Source: Latrodectus hesperus
Lineage: Eukaryota > Arthropoda > Arachnida > Araneae > Theridiidae
Direction: 5' to 3'
Assembly (NCBI GenBank): GCA_037975125.1
Contig: CM075862.1
Span: 37,519,524 to 37,583,523 of the forward strand
DNA length: 64,000 nucleotides
Below are positions 15,301-28,285 of this stretch, one piece after another. A model generated the notes under the pieces. That model ran no database searches, had not been told where the DNA came from, and worked only from the letters and a program-made list of their open reading frames with translations. Position 1 is the stretch's first letter. The number at the start of each line of letters is the position of its first letter. A program made the translations under genes and the position numbers.

Positions 15301-18300
15301 TTATATAATACAAAGAAATTTCTATTCTGTAAGTATTTTAGATTATTTTCCATATTATATGTAGAAAAAAATATTTTACATTATCATTATAACACTGATC
15401 ATTATAGTCTCCGTCTTTATATTTCATTGGTTATTTTTTGATCGTCTAATTAGAATGCAACTCTTATACTTCCAGGTCAAAAATGTCCCCTCTTATTGCT
15501 TGACTGACACACAAAAATGCAAAGAAAACATGTCTTTTATTTTACTACACCACCCTTTATTTCAAGAGAAAAAGCACTATGTAAAACTAAACTTTTGTGG
15601 TTTCACTGTAGCTTTCAGGTGTCCCATAAATTTTTACACCATTTCAATTTTTATTTATTTATGGTGCTTGCCTCATCATATCATAATTTTTCATCACATT
15701 TTTCATCATATCATCACAGTTGCCGAAAGGAAGTATTATTGGACTCATATTAACAATACAAATTTCTGTTTCCTCTCAGGTTCCATTTATATTTTTTATA
15801 CTACGAAAACATTAATTAAAAAAATTAAAATAAATTAAATTAATAGAGAAAATTATTAGCTAATTTGCATCTCCATTCATTCAAAAATATGTGCAAATGA
15901 TATGCAATAATGATATTTAATTTAAAATAATTCACAAGCTTTCTTTCTAAAAGCACACTAGTAACACTTCAAATTAAAAACATTTTCCTGTGGGTATCTA
16001 AGTTCCTATTTGTTAATCTCAAAATTTTATAAACAATTGCTTCAATGTCCTTTATTAAGGAAATAAAGATTATCATGATAAGGATAATGTAAAATATTTA
16101 ATTTTCTATTGTTCTTAGGCATAACAATAATTACTTATGAGACAAATAATATCAAAGTAACATATACTACTATATTTAGAATGCAGTTCCATATTTATTT
16201 CTTGACATCAGTTTAAATATGAAAAAAAAATAATAATTTTCAACACATTTACCTTTGCAACGTCAAGTTCTTACATCACAGATTTTGTTTGCAATTTTGT
16301 CTCGAATTTTACCATCTATATTTACTGTTTTGCTAATAAGCAACAAGTTTGGATATAGAAAATAGAAGTTAAAAGCTGCACAAGATTACTATTGTGTATT
16401 ACGAAAATTAAGGTGGTTAAAATGCAGTAAATGATAATAAGAAAACAGATATAAAATATCACAAGAATAAATAAATGAAACATCGTGCAGTTGGCTTTCA
16501 CACCAGTGAGAATTGTTCCGTTTTAATATTTTTGTGAACATCAGTAACAAGTACAAACTAAAATAAAAAATAAAGTATAAAGTAATTATGTAAAAACATC
16601 TAATATATCAAAAAGCAATTTTATAATGATATTTAATTTGAAATAATTGTCTATATAAAATAGATTGTTTATTGTGGCAATTTAATTGAAATTGTGTTTT
16701 ATTTTTTATTTTCAATGTCTTATTTTCAATTCGAATACACCAAGGTAATATGTGTGTGAGATCAAAACAGAGCATCATGTGAAGCACACATAAAAATTGT
16801 ATTATTTGAATATGATTTTGAGACATTTTCATAAACTTTTCACTTCATAACAGAAAATTCCTATAATACATTAAAATTTTTGAACATTCGGAGGTATAAA
16901 TAAACTTATACTCAAAATATAAATGCAATATAAATTTAACATTCCTAAGCAAAAATAAAGAATAGCACTTTTTAATATAATGTAATTTAGTTAGTCCAAG
17001 CGAAATTTGTTCTTGATATATTTTCCTACATAATTTCAAAGTGAACACTACTATTGTAATTTCTTGTACATTATCGAATTAATACAAAAAAAATAATACT
17101 CACTACATTTCCACAAAAACTCTAAACATAAAAAAATGTTTCTAAATAAAGAATCCATGGAAAAATAATCATTAGAATTAGAATTAATTCTAATATAGAA
17201 GAAGGAAAATTAAAAAAGTGAAATTTGCCCTAATTTTCTACAAGGTATTTTCCCTTAATTTGTTAAAAATATAATCAGCAATACATAAACGCAAGCAAAA
17301 AATGTTTCTTTACTTCAGTTCTTTTAAATTTCTCCTTCCTTTTTTACAGATGTAGAAAAAATTCAAACTATCTCTTGCATAAATAATATAAAATAATATA
17401 GAAAAAAATAAAAGTCCATTTTGCTACCATTTTGTTGATTAAAGTATCCTTAAGTACAAATTAGGGATAAAAGCTTCCAACGACAGATCAAAGAAAAACT
17501 TCAATATGGATACTTCAATGCTTCTATAAGAAAAAACAAGTTTTAAAAAGTCTACCAGTCTTTTTAGGAGAAATTTTGTTGTATTTAAAAGAGATCCGTT
17601 ATACAAATTAAACATGGCAGTTTAGTTACTTTAAAAAGCAGATACGGACAGGGATTTGTTGCATCACTTGGTTGGAAACGTTAAAAAAGTTTTTCTCTTG
17701 AACATAGAATTTTTTTTTAATTTAAAAAGTTTGCGAGGACTAATTATGTGGAATATTGTCAGTTCCCTCCACTTAAAAAATAGACCAAATACACCAAAAT
17801 ATTGATCTTGACTGTCTAAAATTTTACTGGTCAAAGGACAACTAAATAATGTTTATATTTTTTAAAAGATCATTTTAAGTTTCAAAAAAGTTATACGAAT
17901 AATAATTAAATGAGCCATTTTGATGCAAAATGTTTTATATAACTATTTGAATAATACATTTAACCGGAAGAAATATATAAATGTATTTAAACATGTACAT
18001 ATGCTGCACATTCAATAAAAAAATTCTATAGATAGAGAATAAACGTTTTAGATTTTAATTTAGTGAAAACAGAATCATGCTAATCTTGAAAAACAAAGAA
18101 GAACAAGGCTCTTTATAATTTATTTCCCAAATTATACCTTATGTAATATATGTTTATATAAGAGTGCAAGAGAAAATTAAATTTTGTTTATCAATTCAAA
18201 ATAATATAACCTTATATAAGTACATAGTAAGCAGAAATATGTAGATATTCATTAAAATTTTATTGTCATTTTATGAGAAAAGATGTGCAACAATAGTATC

Positions 18301-18830
18301 TGGGAAAAAATGATTTTCCTTATTTTACCTGATATGATTTCACTCTGGTTGTTTTCTGGCACTTTCTGTCACATATTTTAAATTCTTTCACTAAGAAAGG
18401 CAATACATATTTGCTTGTGAATTAATAACTGTCTACCTTAATTGCGTCGAAAAAGGATGGAAAATACTAATTTATCTTCAAGTATTTATATAGAATTTGT
18501 AATTTCCCTCAATGTGGATTTGTATTTTTTAGAATATAGGATCGTAATCAATTTTTTATGTTGAATTAAAAAATGTGAGTTTAATTATTTATGTTTTACA
18601 GTCCAAATTATTATAGTTTTGAAATTATAAATATTATAACAACAAATTTTGTGGATTGATCAACGTGTGATATGTTTACTCATTAAAGTATTCCTTTTTT
18701 AAATTATAATCAGAAGAATCCAAATATACATTTGTCTTTTTTATTTTTGCTATTCTTTTGGATATTTCATGAGTTTTCTTAAGTGACAAATATTTTTCCT
18801 ATTTGAAAAAGTTCCTCCCTATAGTAGCTC
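12330..18830. other. Long AT-rich spacer
   Basis: Some 6.5 kb without any protein-like frame. The longest ORF (15,455-15,838, 127 codons) has no recognisable domain and overlaps a degenerate CATCAT/CATCAC simple repeat. A short hairpin (TCATATAGCT...AGCTATATGA) lies at about 14,414-14,442. No promoter, splice pair or repeat element could be supported. Confidence 0.5.
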
Positions 18831-20520
18831 AACAAATTCTGATTTATTTAGGTTGGCACATGAGGCTTCTCCCTTTCCTCTTTTCAACTAGCAGTTATTC
18901 TCTGGATCATAAAATAATCCTCACCACACCTGATCCATCTTACTTCAGTATTTGAAAATATTACCACAAATTCGAATCTATTCTGGTACATCACTAAGTT
19001 CCACCTCAAATATTTTTTAAAGTTGAATATTCGAAATTCCAAAAAAGTGGATCCATTCAGCTAACATACCCTTCAAATAAATTAATGAATTTTCATGATA
19101 GTTGTGTGGTATCACGTGTAAAGATTCAAATATCGTCGGTGCTCCCCAGATGGGACGAACAACAAAGGTATGTATTTTTGCAGTACAGATTTTAAAAAAG
19201 AAACCAAGGTGAAGAAAAGGTCTGCAAGGAAGGAGAAAGTCATCAAAAATGATAAATAATCTTTTAGGTATTTACTGGAAATGGAAGGAGTTATGTTTAT
19301 TGATAGAGGGTTATATTTAGCTGCTTACTTTAAATTCCAATATCAAAATGGAAAATTCTGAAGAATCTTTAGTAGCGCTGCTAAGTGGCCCAGGTGAGAG
19401 CTCTATTTATTTTGTAAATTCTTACTACCACACATTTAGCAATGATTATTTGGGTGATAATTGGTCCGATTTATTAAAATTGAATTGTTTTCTGTCATGA
19501 AATAATAATTTTGTTTACTCATGAAAGTAATGAATACGTCAGTGTCCAAAAATATTTTGTTTTACTCGTCAGAGTAAATATTAATATGAAAAATAATGAG
19601 TATGCAAGTGTTCGCAATTATTTATTTTACCCTTAGTTACTATGAATAAAATTTTTAAGAAATGTAATGCTAGTTTGATTTGCGTAACAGAAAATCGAAA
19701 AATATATATAATAAATTTTTTTTGTATTACATATAGAAAGAAAAAATGGCTTATTAAAATTATTATTTTGAAATTTTAATGCAAGCCAGTGTATAATTTT
19801 ATATTTTTCTTAATAGTTGGGAAATGATACTTTGTCTTAAATTAAGAATTTATTGACTGAATATATATAAAGTCAGGTAATTTTAATTTGCGTTAATCAA
19901 CTGATATTCCTTATTGAAACTATTTTGATTTATGTAATATTGGAATTAATAATTTGTTTTTTCAGGCTTTATTCATTTAGAAAATCTAAATACATAAATT
20001 TATTTTATATGAAGTTTTAATTAAAATTATAATTATCATGGTTATTTGAGTTAGAATAATTAATTATGAGATTTATTAACGAATAGTATCAGCAAACAAT
20101 ATTGTATTTTGTTTACAGTAAAGTTCATTTAATTTTGTAATTATTTGTTGCGAAATTGTAAGTAATGCAAACATAATCTACTTGGGAAAAACAAAACAAA
20201 AAGTTTCGTTGTAAAATAATATATGGTAATTTACGATATTGCATTTTGTGATTTGACAAAATGAAATGTTATGATATAGCTAAACAAAACTAGAATATTA
20301 CAAAATATTCTTAATGTTTCTTTTAACTATAAAATGGTTTTTTCTTTCGTTACAGTTGAGATCTTGAGTACGTCACTTTATTACGATTCTCATTGGCTTA
20401 AAATATGTATGACGTCAGATAATGTTTCATCCACGTCACATCATACTAAGACTGAATTGTCAAGCGAGCTTGTCGACGAATTTGCCGCCTGCCTTCAAAT
20501 CACATTCTTTGGGAGGTTTC
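18831..20520. other. Spacer with one possible spliced small ORF
   Basis: The sequence is slightly less AT-rich around 18,840-19,400. An ATG at 19,348 opens 15 codons that run into a good splice donor (CAG followed by GTGAGAG at 19,391-19,400). A pyrimidine-rich stretch ending in ACAG at 20,355 keeps the frame open to a stop at 20,552. This is weak evidence for a two-exon gene of about 81 codons with no recognised family. A CRE-like TGACGTCA palindrome lies near 20,411. Confidence 0.2.
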
Positions 20521-20529
20521 AAACAAGGC

Positions 20530-21882
20530 AATACTCACTATCAAATGACTGAGAATATTGTCGAAGTTACTTCTGTTGCCAAAATGATTCCTTATATAAG
20601 AAACAACATGTCGGTAGAAGAAGCCGTTTTCCATTGATTCAAGCCATTGACACATGGAATATTTGGTTCTGCATTTTTAATATTCGGGTTAGAGGACTTC
20701 ATAATAGGTTGTTCGGGAGGTATAATTTGCTGATTCACAGAATTATATATTTGGACTTTCTTGATTAGATAGATTTTGCACGACGCTTTCTTGGAGATCT
20801 AGAAACTATTCTAGCTGGATTCGAAGATATTAGCATGCATTCTTTCGTGAATGAGAACATTTGTTGAATTATTTGAGCTAGTATGACAAGTAATTTTGCT
20901 TCAAATATAGGTGCCATCTCAGTCTTTGCTTTTTTAACAATATCAGTTATTTCAATTTTATTCGGCAAGAAGGGAAGATGGATTTTGGTTACACTGGAGT
21001 AACTGGTTTTTAAAGATTTATTGAAACGTCTTCTCGCCTCAATAAATGGATGGAGGTTCATGCTTTTAAAGAGTAGGAATTTTTTTCTTCAAACTTTTTA
21101 GGACATAAAATGACATTAGTTGCATGATTACCCTTAACAGTTTATACATTTAGGTGTTTCATTGTTAAAGAGGAGTCTTTATGGAATCGTTCCACAATTT
21201 TTACATAGGAAGACTTCCTATTTGTATTTTTTCATTGGGTAAGTATATTCATAGCATTTTCCACATTGACAAACATTATGAATAAAAGGAGATATTAGAA
21301 TGATGAAATAGAATAAGATAATAGTTTGAGGTAGATAATGTCCAATGACACTCACTAAAATATTTTCACTCATTTCTTCAGAATTATTTTTTGTAAATCT
21401 TAGTAAGCTTAATATCATTAAAACATTTTGCCCAATTTCTTATGAAACCACATGTAAAATTAGTTCTACATTTATTTATTTTATAAAAAATATTGAAGAT
21501 ATGTGTTCAGATTAAAACATGACATCAATTTGTACTCCAAGAAATTTGGTTATCTTGCTTATTTCTACTGCAGTATCTGGGCAATTTGCTTTGATAGAGG
21601 CTTACCTTGATGGATGTGTTGAATTTGTATTATTTTCTAGTGATTCTTTACCATTTGAATTATTTCTTGCTTTAAATTGTAAGGCTTTCTTGGAATAGAT
21701 GCAATACCATCAGTGGGAGACAGGAAAATGAAAAACTTGGTAATAATATATTCCGCAGCTAACTGGATTAGGTGTGGAATAGAATCCTTGAAAGTCAATA
21801 ATCTTGGAGTGTTTATTTTTGGAATGCGCAAATCACAAGCCGTATAAATCATATCAGTCTCTGCTTCTGTCATTTTGAACAC
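20530..21882 (-). pseudogene. LINE ORF1 (Gag-like) relic
   Basis: Read on the minus strand with frameshifts, this looks like the nucleic-acid-binding ORF1 of a non-LTR retrotransposon. Near 21,090-21,160 there is a zinc-knuckle pattern, CINC-stop-GNHATNVILC, spaced C-x2-C-x3-H-x6-C as in arthropod LINE Gag proteins. A second Cys pair (CKNCG) lies just upstream. Downstream, 20,765-21,061 is open and ends in a basic Ser/Arg tail (SRSPRKRRAKS). Another open stretch, in a shifted frame to about 20,580, is rich in Pro, Gln and Asn. The upstream ORF 21,637-21,882 is on the same strand and may be the N-terminal part, though I do not recognise it. No reverse transcriptase follows. Confidence 0.5.
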
Positions 21883-22007
21883 ATAATAAAAAATAAAAAA
21901 ATAAAACTAGAGTAAATTATAAATTTAAATAATAATAATAAATGAACAAAAATACTCAATCTTAGTCAATCAAACACTAAGTAAAGTCAGGCGATAACTT
22001 CTAAAAG

Positions 22008-22262
22008 GGCACATGTGCTGTATAATCCATAATTCCAAATCCTGAATTATTTTGGCGATGAAGAAATGTTGCCAAGATGACGTATTGTGACGGGCGCAGT
22101 GACGTAAATACTAGGGTTACCAAAATAGAATTTTCTGCATAATTCTTATAAGTCTCCATATGTATTACGTAATAAAAACTTGATTGCCGGACACATTAGA
22201 AAATCCGCCAAAAAACCGCCAATCTCAGAATTTGGAATCATAGATTATACAGCATTTGCGCC
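22008..22262. mobile_element. Short inverted-repeat element (MITE-like), about 255 bp
   Basis: The two ends are inverted copies of one another over about 50 bp. The left arm (22,008-22,057) contains TGCTGTATAATCCATAATTC. The right arm (22,204-22,262), read on the other strand, contains TGCTGTATAATCTATGATTC, and both arms end inward at TTTTGGCG/TTTTGGCGG. The interior (GACGTATTGTGACGGGCG) is non-coding. A non-autonomous DNA transposon is the simplest reading. No clear target duplication was identified. Confidence 0.65.
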
Positions 22263-23050
22263 AGAAAAAGTATAAAAACAATAAATGAGTACAAAACGAT
22301 CAGAACTTAAAATTTACTTATTTTCCAATTTAAAACAACCCTACACTCTCAATTCTAAATTAATATTTGAAATATTTGTAAACAATCTCTTTTGAATCTT
22401 AAAACTATTGCCTTGCTTACGCCAATATTAAAAACATTTATTTTAATTAATATTGCTATAATAATAAAAGGCAGATTTGTAAAACATGGCCGCATAAAGT
22501 TTGTTAAATTTTATTTATTTATTTTTATATAAAATGTATGGTCTTGTGAAAATTTTTGATTTGGGCAAATAGAAACATTCATATTCTCTGTTGACCAAGG
22601 TTAGATAGATTTTCTTTTAATACAATTAGTGAGTATTCTGAGTTATTAAAATAATTTTGAATGTGAAATTAACTCCATTAATTATAACAAACTTCATTTA
22701 GAGAGTTCAAACTTTATATATAGTTAAGGTTTAAAGTAAGGAAAAAGTTAGAATTTAGGGTTTCGTTATCAAATATTTAAAGACTAAAATTTATTTAAAG
22801 TCAAAACGTGGCTTTTATAGGACGTTGGGGAAGAAAGATTATTTGTTAGTTTTCATTGCTGAAATATAAATTATTAGATCCAAAAATGACGATTGTTGCA
22901 ATAAATATAGTTAGAAGTGACATATGTGATGAGGAATTTGCTACAGAAATACTCTTAGTGATTGTTGAAGAGAGATAAAGGAAAGGAGGAAGTGAAAAAC
23001 AGAGAAGAAAAGAAGAAATTGGAGAACAGAGTCGGTAAGAAGAGAATAGG
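22263..23050. other. AT-rich spacer
   Basis: No gene supported. The minus-strand ORF 22,846-23,088 is Ser/Phe-rich because the plus strand is purine-rich (AAGGAAAGGAGGAAG). Confidence 0.5.
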
Positions 23051-23053
23051 TTA

Positions 23054-23345
23054 GAAGCTACACTCAGAAAAGAATTTTGAACCGTCATTTTCTTGGTCTT
23101 ACAGGGGAAAAACCTTATGCGTGCGATACTTGTCAGAAAGGTTTTATAGATTTAAATGACTAGAAACGTCATTAAATTACTCATGCGGATGATAGACAAA
23201 CTATATTTATCATTTGTCGGAAATGTGCTTCGCAAGCAAAAATAGTCTGAAATATTATTTGTTATCTCATTCAAATGAACAGCCCTCACGTATGTGAGAT
23301 TTGTCATAAGGAGTACACATTTTCACCGGACAAATTTAGATTTTT
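23054..23345 (+). pseudogene. C2H2 zinc-finger protein fragment
   Basis: Three broken Kruppel-type fingers follow one another. The end of one finger reads LNRHFLGLTGEKPYACD, including the classical TGEKPY linker. The next keeps the spacing C-x2-C-x12-H-x3-H (CDTCQKGF, then K-R-H and T-H) but carries two in-frame stops. A third, after a frameshift, reads CRKC then FASKNSLKYYLLSHSNEQP. A final Cys pair CEICHKEYTF lies near 23,300. Such arrays bind DNA in the nucleus. With stops inside a finger and nothing alike before or after, this is a pseudogene piece, perhaps a retrocopy or tandem-duplicate remnant. Confidence 0.85.
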
Positions 23346-26300
23346 TCTCATAGATTTAATTTGACAGTTTAGAATTATTGATTGTATATATATGTAATAA
23401 ATATAATTTCATTTTTTATTAGTGAATATTCATTAATTACAATACTTTGGGGAACCTGCATAGTTTGCAAAACTCACTCATATTTCATTCTCTGCTTAGA
23501 AACGGTCTTGCTATTTGGCATTACTGTATTTTCAAACCCTATTCTTGAACGACCAGTGAGCAGCGGTGACGAATGTACTTCTCATGTGGGAACTTGTAAA
23601 GATCGAAACATTGATGTTGCTCCACAGATTTTTTGATAACCAAAAGTATATTTTTTCCGAACAGATTTAAAAAAAACTAATTAGAAGATCCGAATTGTTC
23701 TAGGGGGGACGGTGAAGGGCTTCAAAAATGGTATATAAATTTATAGGTCTAATATATATAAAAAATTAGGTATAAATAAAAAATTCAAAAACAATTTCAA
23801 ATAATTTTGTATTCAAATTACGGTACTATTTTTGTCTTCCAGTACAAATTTCTTATAATTATTTAAGAAATTGGAGCCAGTTTAGCAAATTCGTACTTAT
23901 CCTTTCAAAAATTTGAATACTACAAATCTTACTCATGACTCAAATGTTAAATATTTATCAAATAGAAATGTAATGAACATATTAAACTTATATATTAATC
24001 ACCCCATAATATTCTACGTGCAAAATGATGTAGAGAAAAATCAATATTTTGAAATTAGACTGTTAGTGTTAAACGATTATAATTAAATACTAATTCATAA
24101 TTTAAGAACTCTTTAAATTTTATTATTTCCTATGCCTTAAACTTTAATTTCAATTCTTCAGTAAGAAGAATATTAGAATCAAATTAGTCTTAATTGCTTT
24201 GATGTTTTTTTTTAATTTTTTAAGTTTATTTAGCAGTTGATAAATATATATTACAAATTAAAAGATATACATTTATAGATCTGTATATCGTATTCCATTT
24301 CATTCGATTTTAAACGAAACATAATATTTTATTTACTTTTCTAACATGCTTATTTAACTGAAATAAAAAGACGTCCTTCAAATATATACTTTAACTCATA
24401 TTATATTATTTTTTAGACTAATAAATTATTAAATATGTACAAAAGTAATATTTATATGTGTAAAAGTATGCTCATAGGCATTTCCAATTATTAAGAAGAT
24501 TGGGAAATTTTATTAGTTAAATTGTATAAAGCTTTAATGTTCATCTTGATTCTGTTTAATTTTACTAAACTTTTATAAAAAATAAAATTTGTAAAAGAAA
24601 GGAAAACACCTAGCTTATGTTTAACCAATAAATAAAGGCACTGAATTACCTAGAAATTTTAGTAGCTTAACTATATAAGTAGTCATATATCAGCATATAT
24701 TCTATATATTAACTATATAATAAATGTCTAATATATATTACAGCATTTTCTTCATTAACTCATAGAAAAATATTTTTCCTTTATATAAGTCATTAATAAT
24801 ATTTAATTCCTGAGCGTTAACAAAACGCTTTAGGGTTGAATAGAAACTATGCAATATATGAATTGAAACAAAGAGTATTACATCATGTAAAACTAAAGAT
24901 GTAATGTAGAAAAAAGAAATGTTCAACTAATTAGTAAAGTAGAGAATAACAGTTCTTGTAAGCTATAGAAGATATTTAAAATACCTTAATTTAGAAGTTT
25001 AAAAATGTAATTGTTGTAGAAACCAGTTCATTTTTAATTCACAAATTTCAAGACATTACTGATTGTAAAGTGCTCTATTTTGTTTCTGTTTTACAATATT
25101 AATGAAATGAGACATGTAATCGCTTAGTCAAATTATATGAAAACATTGACATCTTTCTTAATTTTAAACTTAGAGATAACTGTGGTTACTTTTCATTTCT
25201 TTACATCGATGTTTAAAGAATACATCACAAAATGTGTAATGTTCCTTTCTCATTGATAATTACTGAAATGCTCTATTGTTTCGCAGCAAGCTGATACAGT
25301 TAGAAAATTAAAATTATATTGCTCTGTGGTAGAAATTCTAGAATAGTTAAGCGTTTATTTTAAATAATTTTTTGCTTTAAAAAGAAACCTCTATCAAATA
25401 ATTAGTTTCATTATTATAAATGGAATGTTAGTTGTTATTTGATCATAATATATATTAAAGTACTCATGAAACTTCAGTTTATTAATTTTTTATACTCCTT
25501 TAAACTTAATATAAACTGTTTATTCAAAACAATTACACGCTGTTTAAAATTATAACTATAAGCCATAAACTATTTTTGAAAATATACTGTAATATAACAG
25601 ATAGAATAATATTAATAAATTATTTATTCTAAAATTTAAAATATATAAAATTAGATCGTTAAATCTTAAAGTATCGATGTCTTGTAAAAACAAAACTATG
25701 CTTTATTGATGTTAATACAGAATTTACTTTAGTATTATTTTTCAAAACAGTTAATTTAAATTTCATATTGGAAATAAATTGATTTATAAAGTATTGCCAA
25801 ATCTTCACAATTAATTTATAAAAATTAATCAAACCTATTAAATGAAAATAATATTTCTTGACATTAAATATATAATATATCTTTAATTTATTTTATAACT
25901 TAATACTTTCATCATGCCATTTGTAAACTATTCTGCATGTAAAACTATTAATGTATTTAATAGCACTTTAATGCCATGTGCATATTAATAAATGTTCTAT
26001 TATTACAAATGTTTATTTTAAAGATTTCAGACACTCAAACTGTCCTTGAAATATTTTTCACAAATATTTTCTAGATTTTTTAAAAAAATCAGTTATATTA
26101 TATTAGTTATATTTTGATACAAAGCGCATTGAAAACACTTTTACTAATATGTATTAAAATATTTAACAGTCAGCATATTCTCATTACAATACATATTTCA
26201 CTGTGCAATGCTTAGCCTTTATTTTGCATTATTAACTTAAAATTTAAATTTTAATTATTTATATTGCTTTATTTTTTAATTTTGTTCTCATACATTATTC

Positions 26301-26985
26301 AGATTTAATATGATATGGAATTTTTGTTCATATGTATTCTAAAACCAACAGTATTTTCTACATGTATTTAAACATTTATAAATGTAAACACTAAGATAAA
26401 AGAACAACTCGTATTTGTCATAAATGGCTTACTATTTCAAAAATTAATTTCAGCTTGCTTTCGATTACTAAATATCAAACCTATAAAGTATTTCTTAGTT
26501 ATTATCTAAAAACTGTATCTTCCCATTGCCTTTAACTATTTAGGAATAACTACATGAAGAAATAACATGCGATGTTTATTATATTGCAAAACTTTTGTTA
26601 TAGAATATATTTGCTGTGAAATATATGCAGATATTTATAAATATTATTTACAAAATTTTTATTTATATGTATTAAAAGTTTAATAGTTACCAAAACTGGT
26701 ATATGTTTTTAAAGTATGCTATAAAAAGTAATTGCTATTCTTATAGTTAATAAATTGAAAAAAATGAGATAAATCCAGTTTCATGACCCTCAGGCAGTTT
26801 GTTGAACTGTTTGAATGATACTGAACATTGATAAATATTTAAGAATGTATTAATTCTATGTGATTTTAGAATTAAAATCACATATACCTGGCAAAACTTT
26901 TAAAAATTTTAACGTACATAATGACTTTTTTGTCGCGTTTATGTGACAGTTGTATCAAATAAAGCTGTGAATTTTTATAACTTCT
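23346..26985. other. Long AT-rich spacer
   Basis: No protein-like frame. The ORF at 23,382-23,636 could not be linked to any family. A small hairpin (ATGTGATTTTA...TAAAATCACAT) lies at 26,859-26,884. Confidence 0.5.
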
Positions 26986-26989
26986 ATAA

Positions 26990-27580
26990 TGTTTGTGACA
27001 AATTCTTCAATGTTTTTGACGTTTAGCCATCTCCAATTCTCCTTAGATCAGCAATAATAGTCGAGCATTCGAAACGTGGTATGGTGTCAGCTGCTTGTCT
27101 GGGCAGTAACTACAATCCTTGTAGACTCACCTGCCTTCTATGCCAAATTTCATACCTTTGTGATGTTTGGCTCTAAACCTGATAATAATTTTCGTCATTA
27201 ATAATGTCTATATTACGAAGCTGTTGTTTTGTTGGAATCGACATATTTTTAGTTTAGATTTAGCTATTGTTTAAGCATCTTGGAGGGTAATTTTATTATT
27301 GTTGATGTTGAGATCTCTGGATTTTTGGCTAATTTAGCTGCATTTTCTTCTCCTGCACTATAAACATGTGCAGGCATCTAGTATAGAATTCAGATTTTAT
27401 TTGATTCTTCAATGTCAGATTGATTCTTCAAGACAGTTTTTAATAGGTTCCTTGAGTGGTAGAAAAGTCCCATTTAGTATTATTTGGAGAGTAGCCTTGT
27501 AGTCTTGGAAGATGACACTACCTTTTGCCTGCTTAGCGGAAAGTGGGGTTTGCTTATGCTAAATCCTATACAATTGTCCG
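26990..27580 (-). pseudogene. Non-LTR retrotransposon ORF2, RNase H end, relic
   Basis: On the minus strand, with several frame changes, the C-terminal end of a LINE polyprotein can be followed. The piece GSVIFQDYKATLQIILNG near 27,490-27,530 matches the RNase H segment that usually reads S-D-S-x-A-A-L-Q. MPAHVYSAGEENAAKLAKN near 27,330-27,390 matches the W-x-P-x-H-V...G-N-E-x-A-D-x-L-A-K block. HHKGMKFGIEGR, then KDCSYCPDKQLTPYH near 27,090-27,170 matches the Cys/His tail after RNase H in Jockey-type elements of arthropods. In a live element this domain removes RNA from the RNA-DNA hybrid. The upstream reverse transcriptase is not visible, although 27,600-27,900 may be further decayed repeat. 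Confidence 0.7.
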
Positions 27581-27599
27581 AAGTTCTCAAGTGAAGTTT

Positions 27600-27940
27600 G
27601 AAGGTTTGGAGCCTATTATTTTTCTTCTTCATTACGTTTACATTCATTTTGATTGTCCTCTTAATGAACTTCTCATCATGCGTCCTGACAGAATCAAGGC
27701 ATGAAGCGTTGGCTCCCTTGGACGCAGTAACATTCAGCACATTATCCAATATTCAACTCATCATTGAAAAGAAATGCTAGAATTCCAGAAGATTGGCATT
27801 CTGCCTGTTGGAACACGGGAGGTATTTTATTTTCCTCTTACCATCCACCAAAAAAACCGATGGAGGGATACTCTAATCCACCGCCAGGAGATGCTCTCTC
27901 TAGGGGTTACAGGAACCCCCGAGAGATGTAGCAACTTATA
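27600..27940. other. Less AT-rich repeat-like segment
   Basis: The stretch around 27,810-27,935 is GC-richer and low in stops but matches no family I recognise. It is probably part of the adjacent retrotransposon relic or another old repeat. Confidence 0.3.
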
Positions 27941-28285
27941 ATATGTATGATAGTTTTAAAAAGTTTTTTTTCTGAAAAAAGCTTTGGTCAGAAAATTTTA
28001 TTTAAAAGAGCTTGGTAAAACTAATGATTTTGAATTTACGTTTTATAAAATATATACTCAAATTGTGATGCCTCATTTTTCACCAATATGTGTATCATTT
28101 AATTTTAAATTTAATTTTTTTGACAAAAGCAAAACAAGATCAAAATTGAAATTGAAATTTGCCATAAATTATTTAATTAAATAATCTATTTCCCGGTAAT
28201 TGCATGTTGGTGATTTTTTTCTAACGTAAATAATTTTTAAATTAAATATTTAAGAAAACTGCTTTACTATTTACTCGATATTATA

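Noticed and set aside
15455..15838. 127-codon plus-strand ORF
   Set aside because: No domain, low-complexity His/Ile/Phe content from a CATCAT-type simple repeat, and no start context or splice support.
19348..20552. Mediator subunit 28-like reading of the spliced ORF (a short LVDEF similarity)
   Set aside because: Only a few residues match and the rest of the sequence does not follow that family.
22846..23088. Minus-strand Ser-rich 80-codon ORF with apparent hydrophobic segments
   Set aside because: It is the shadow of a purine-rich plus-strand stretch; composition explains it.
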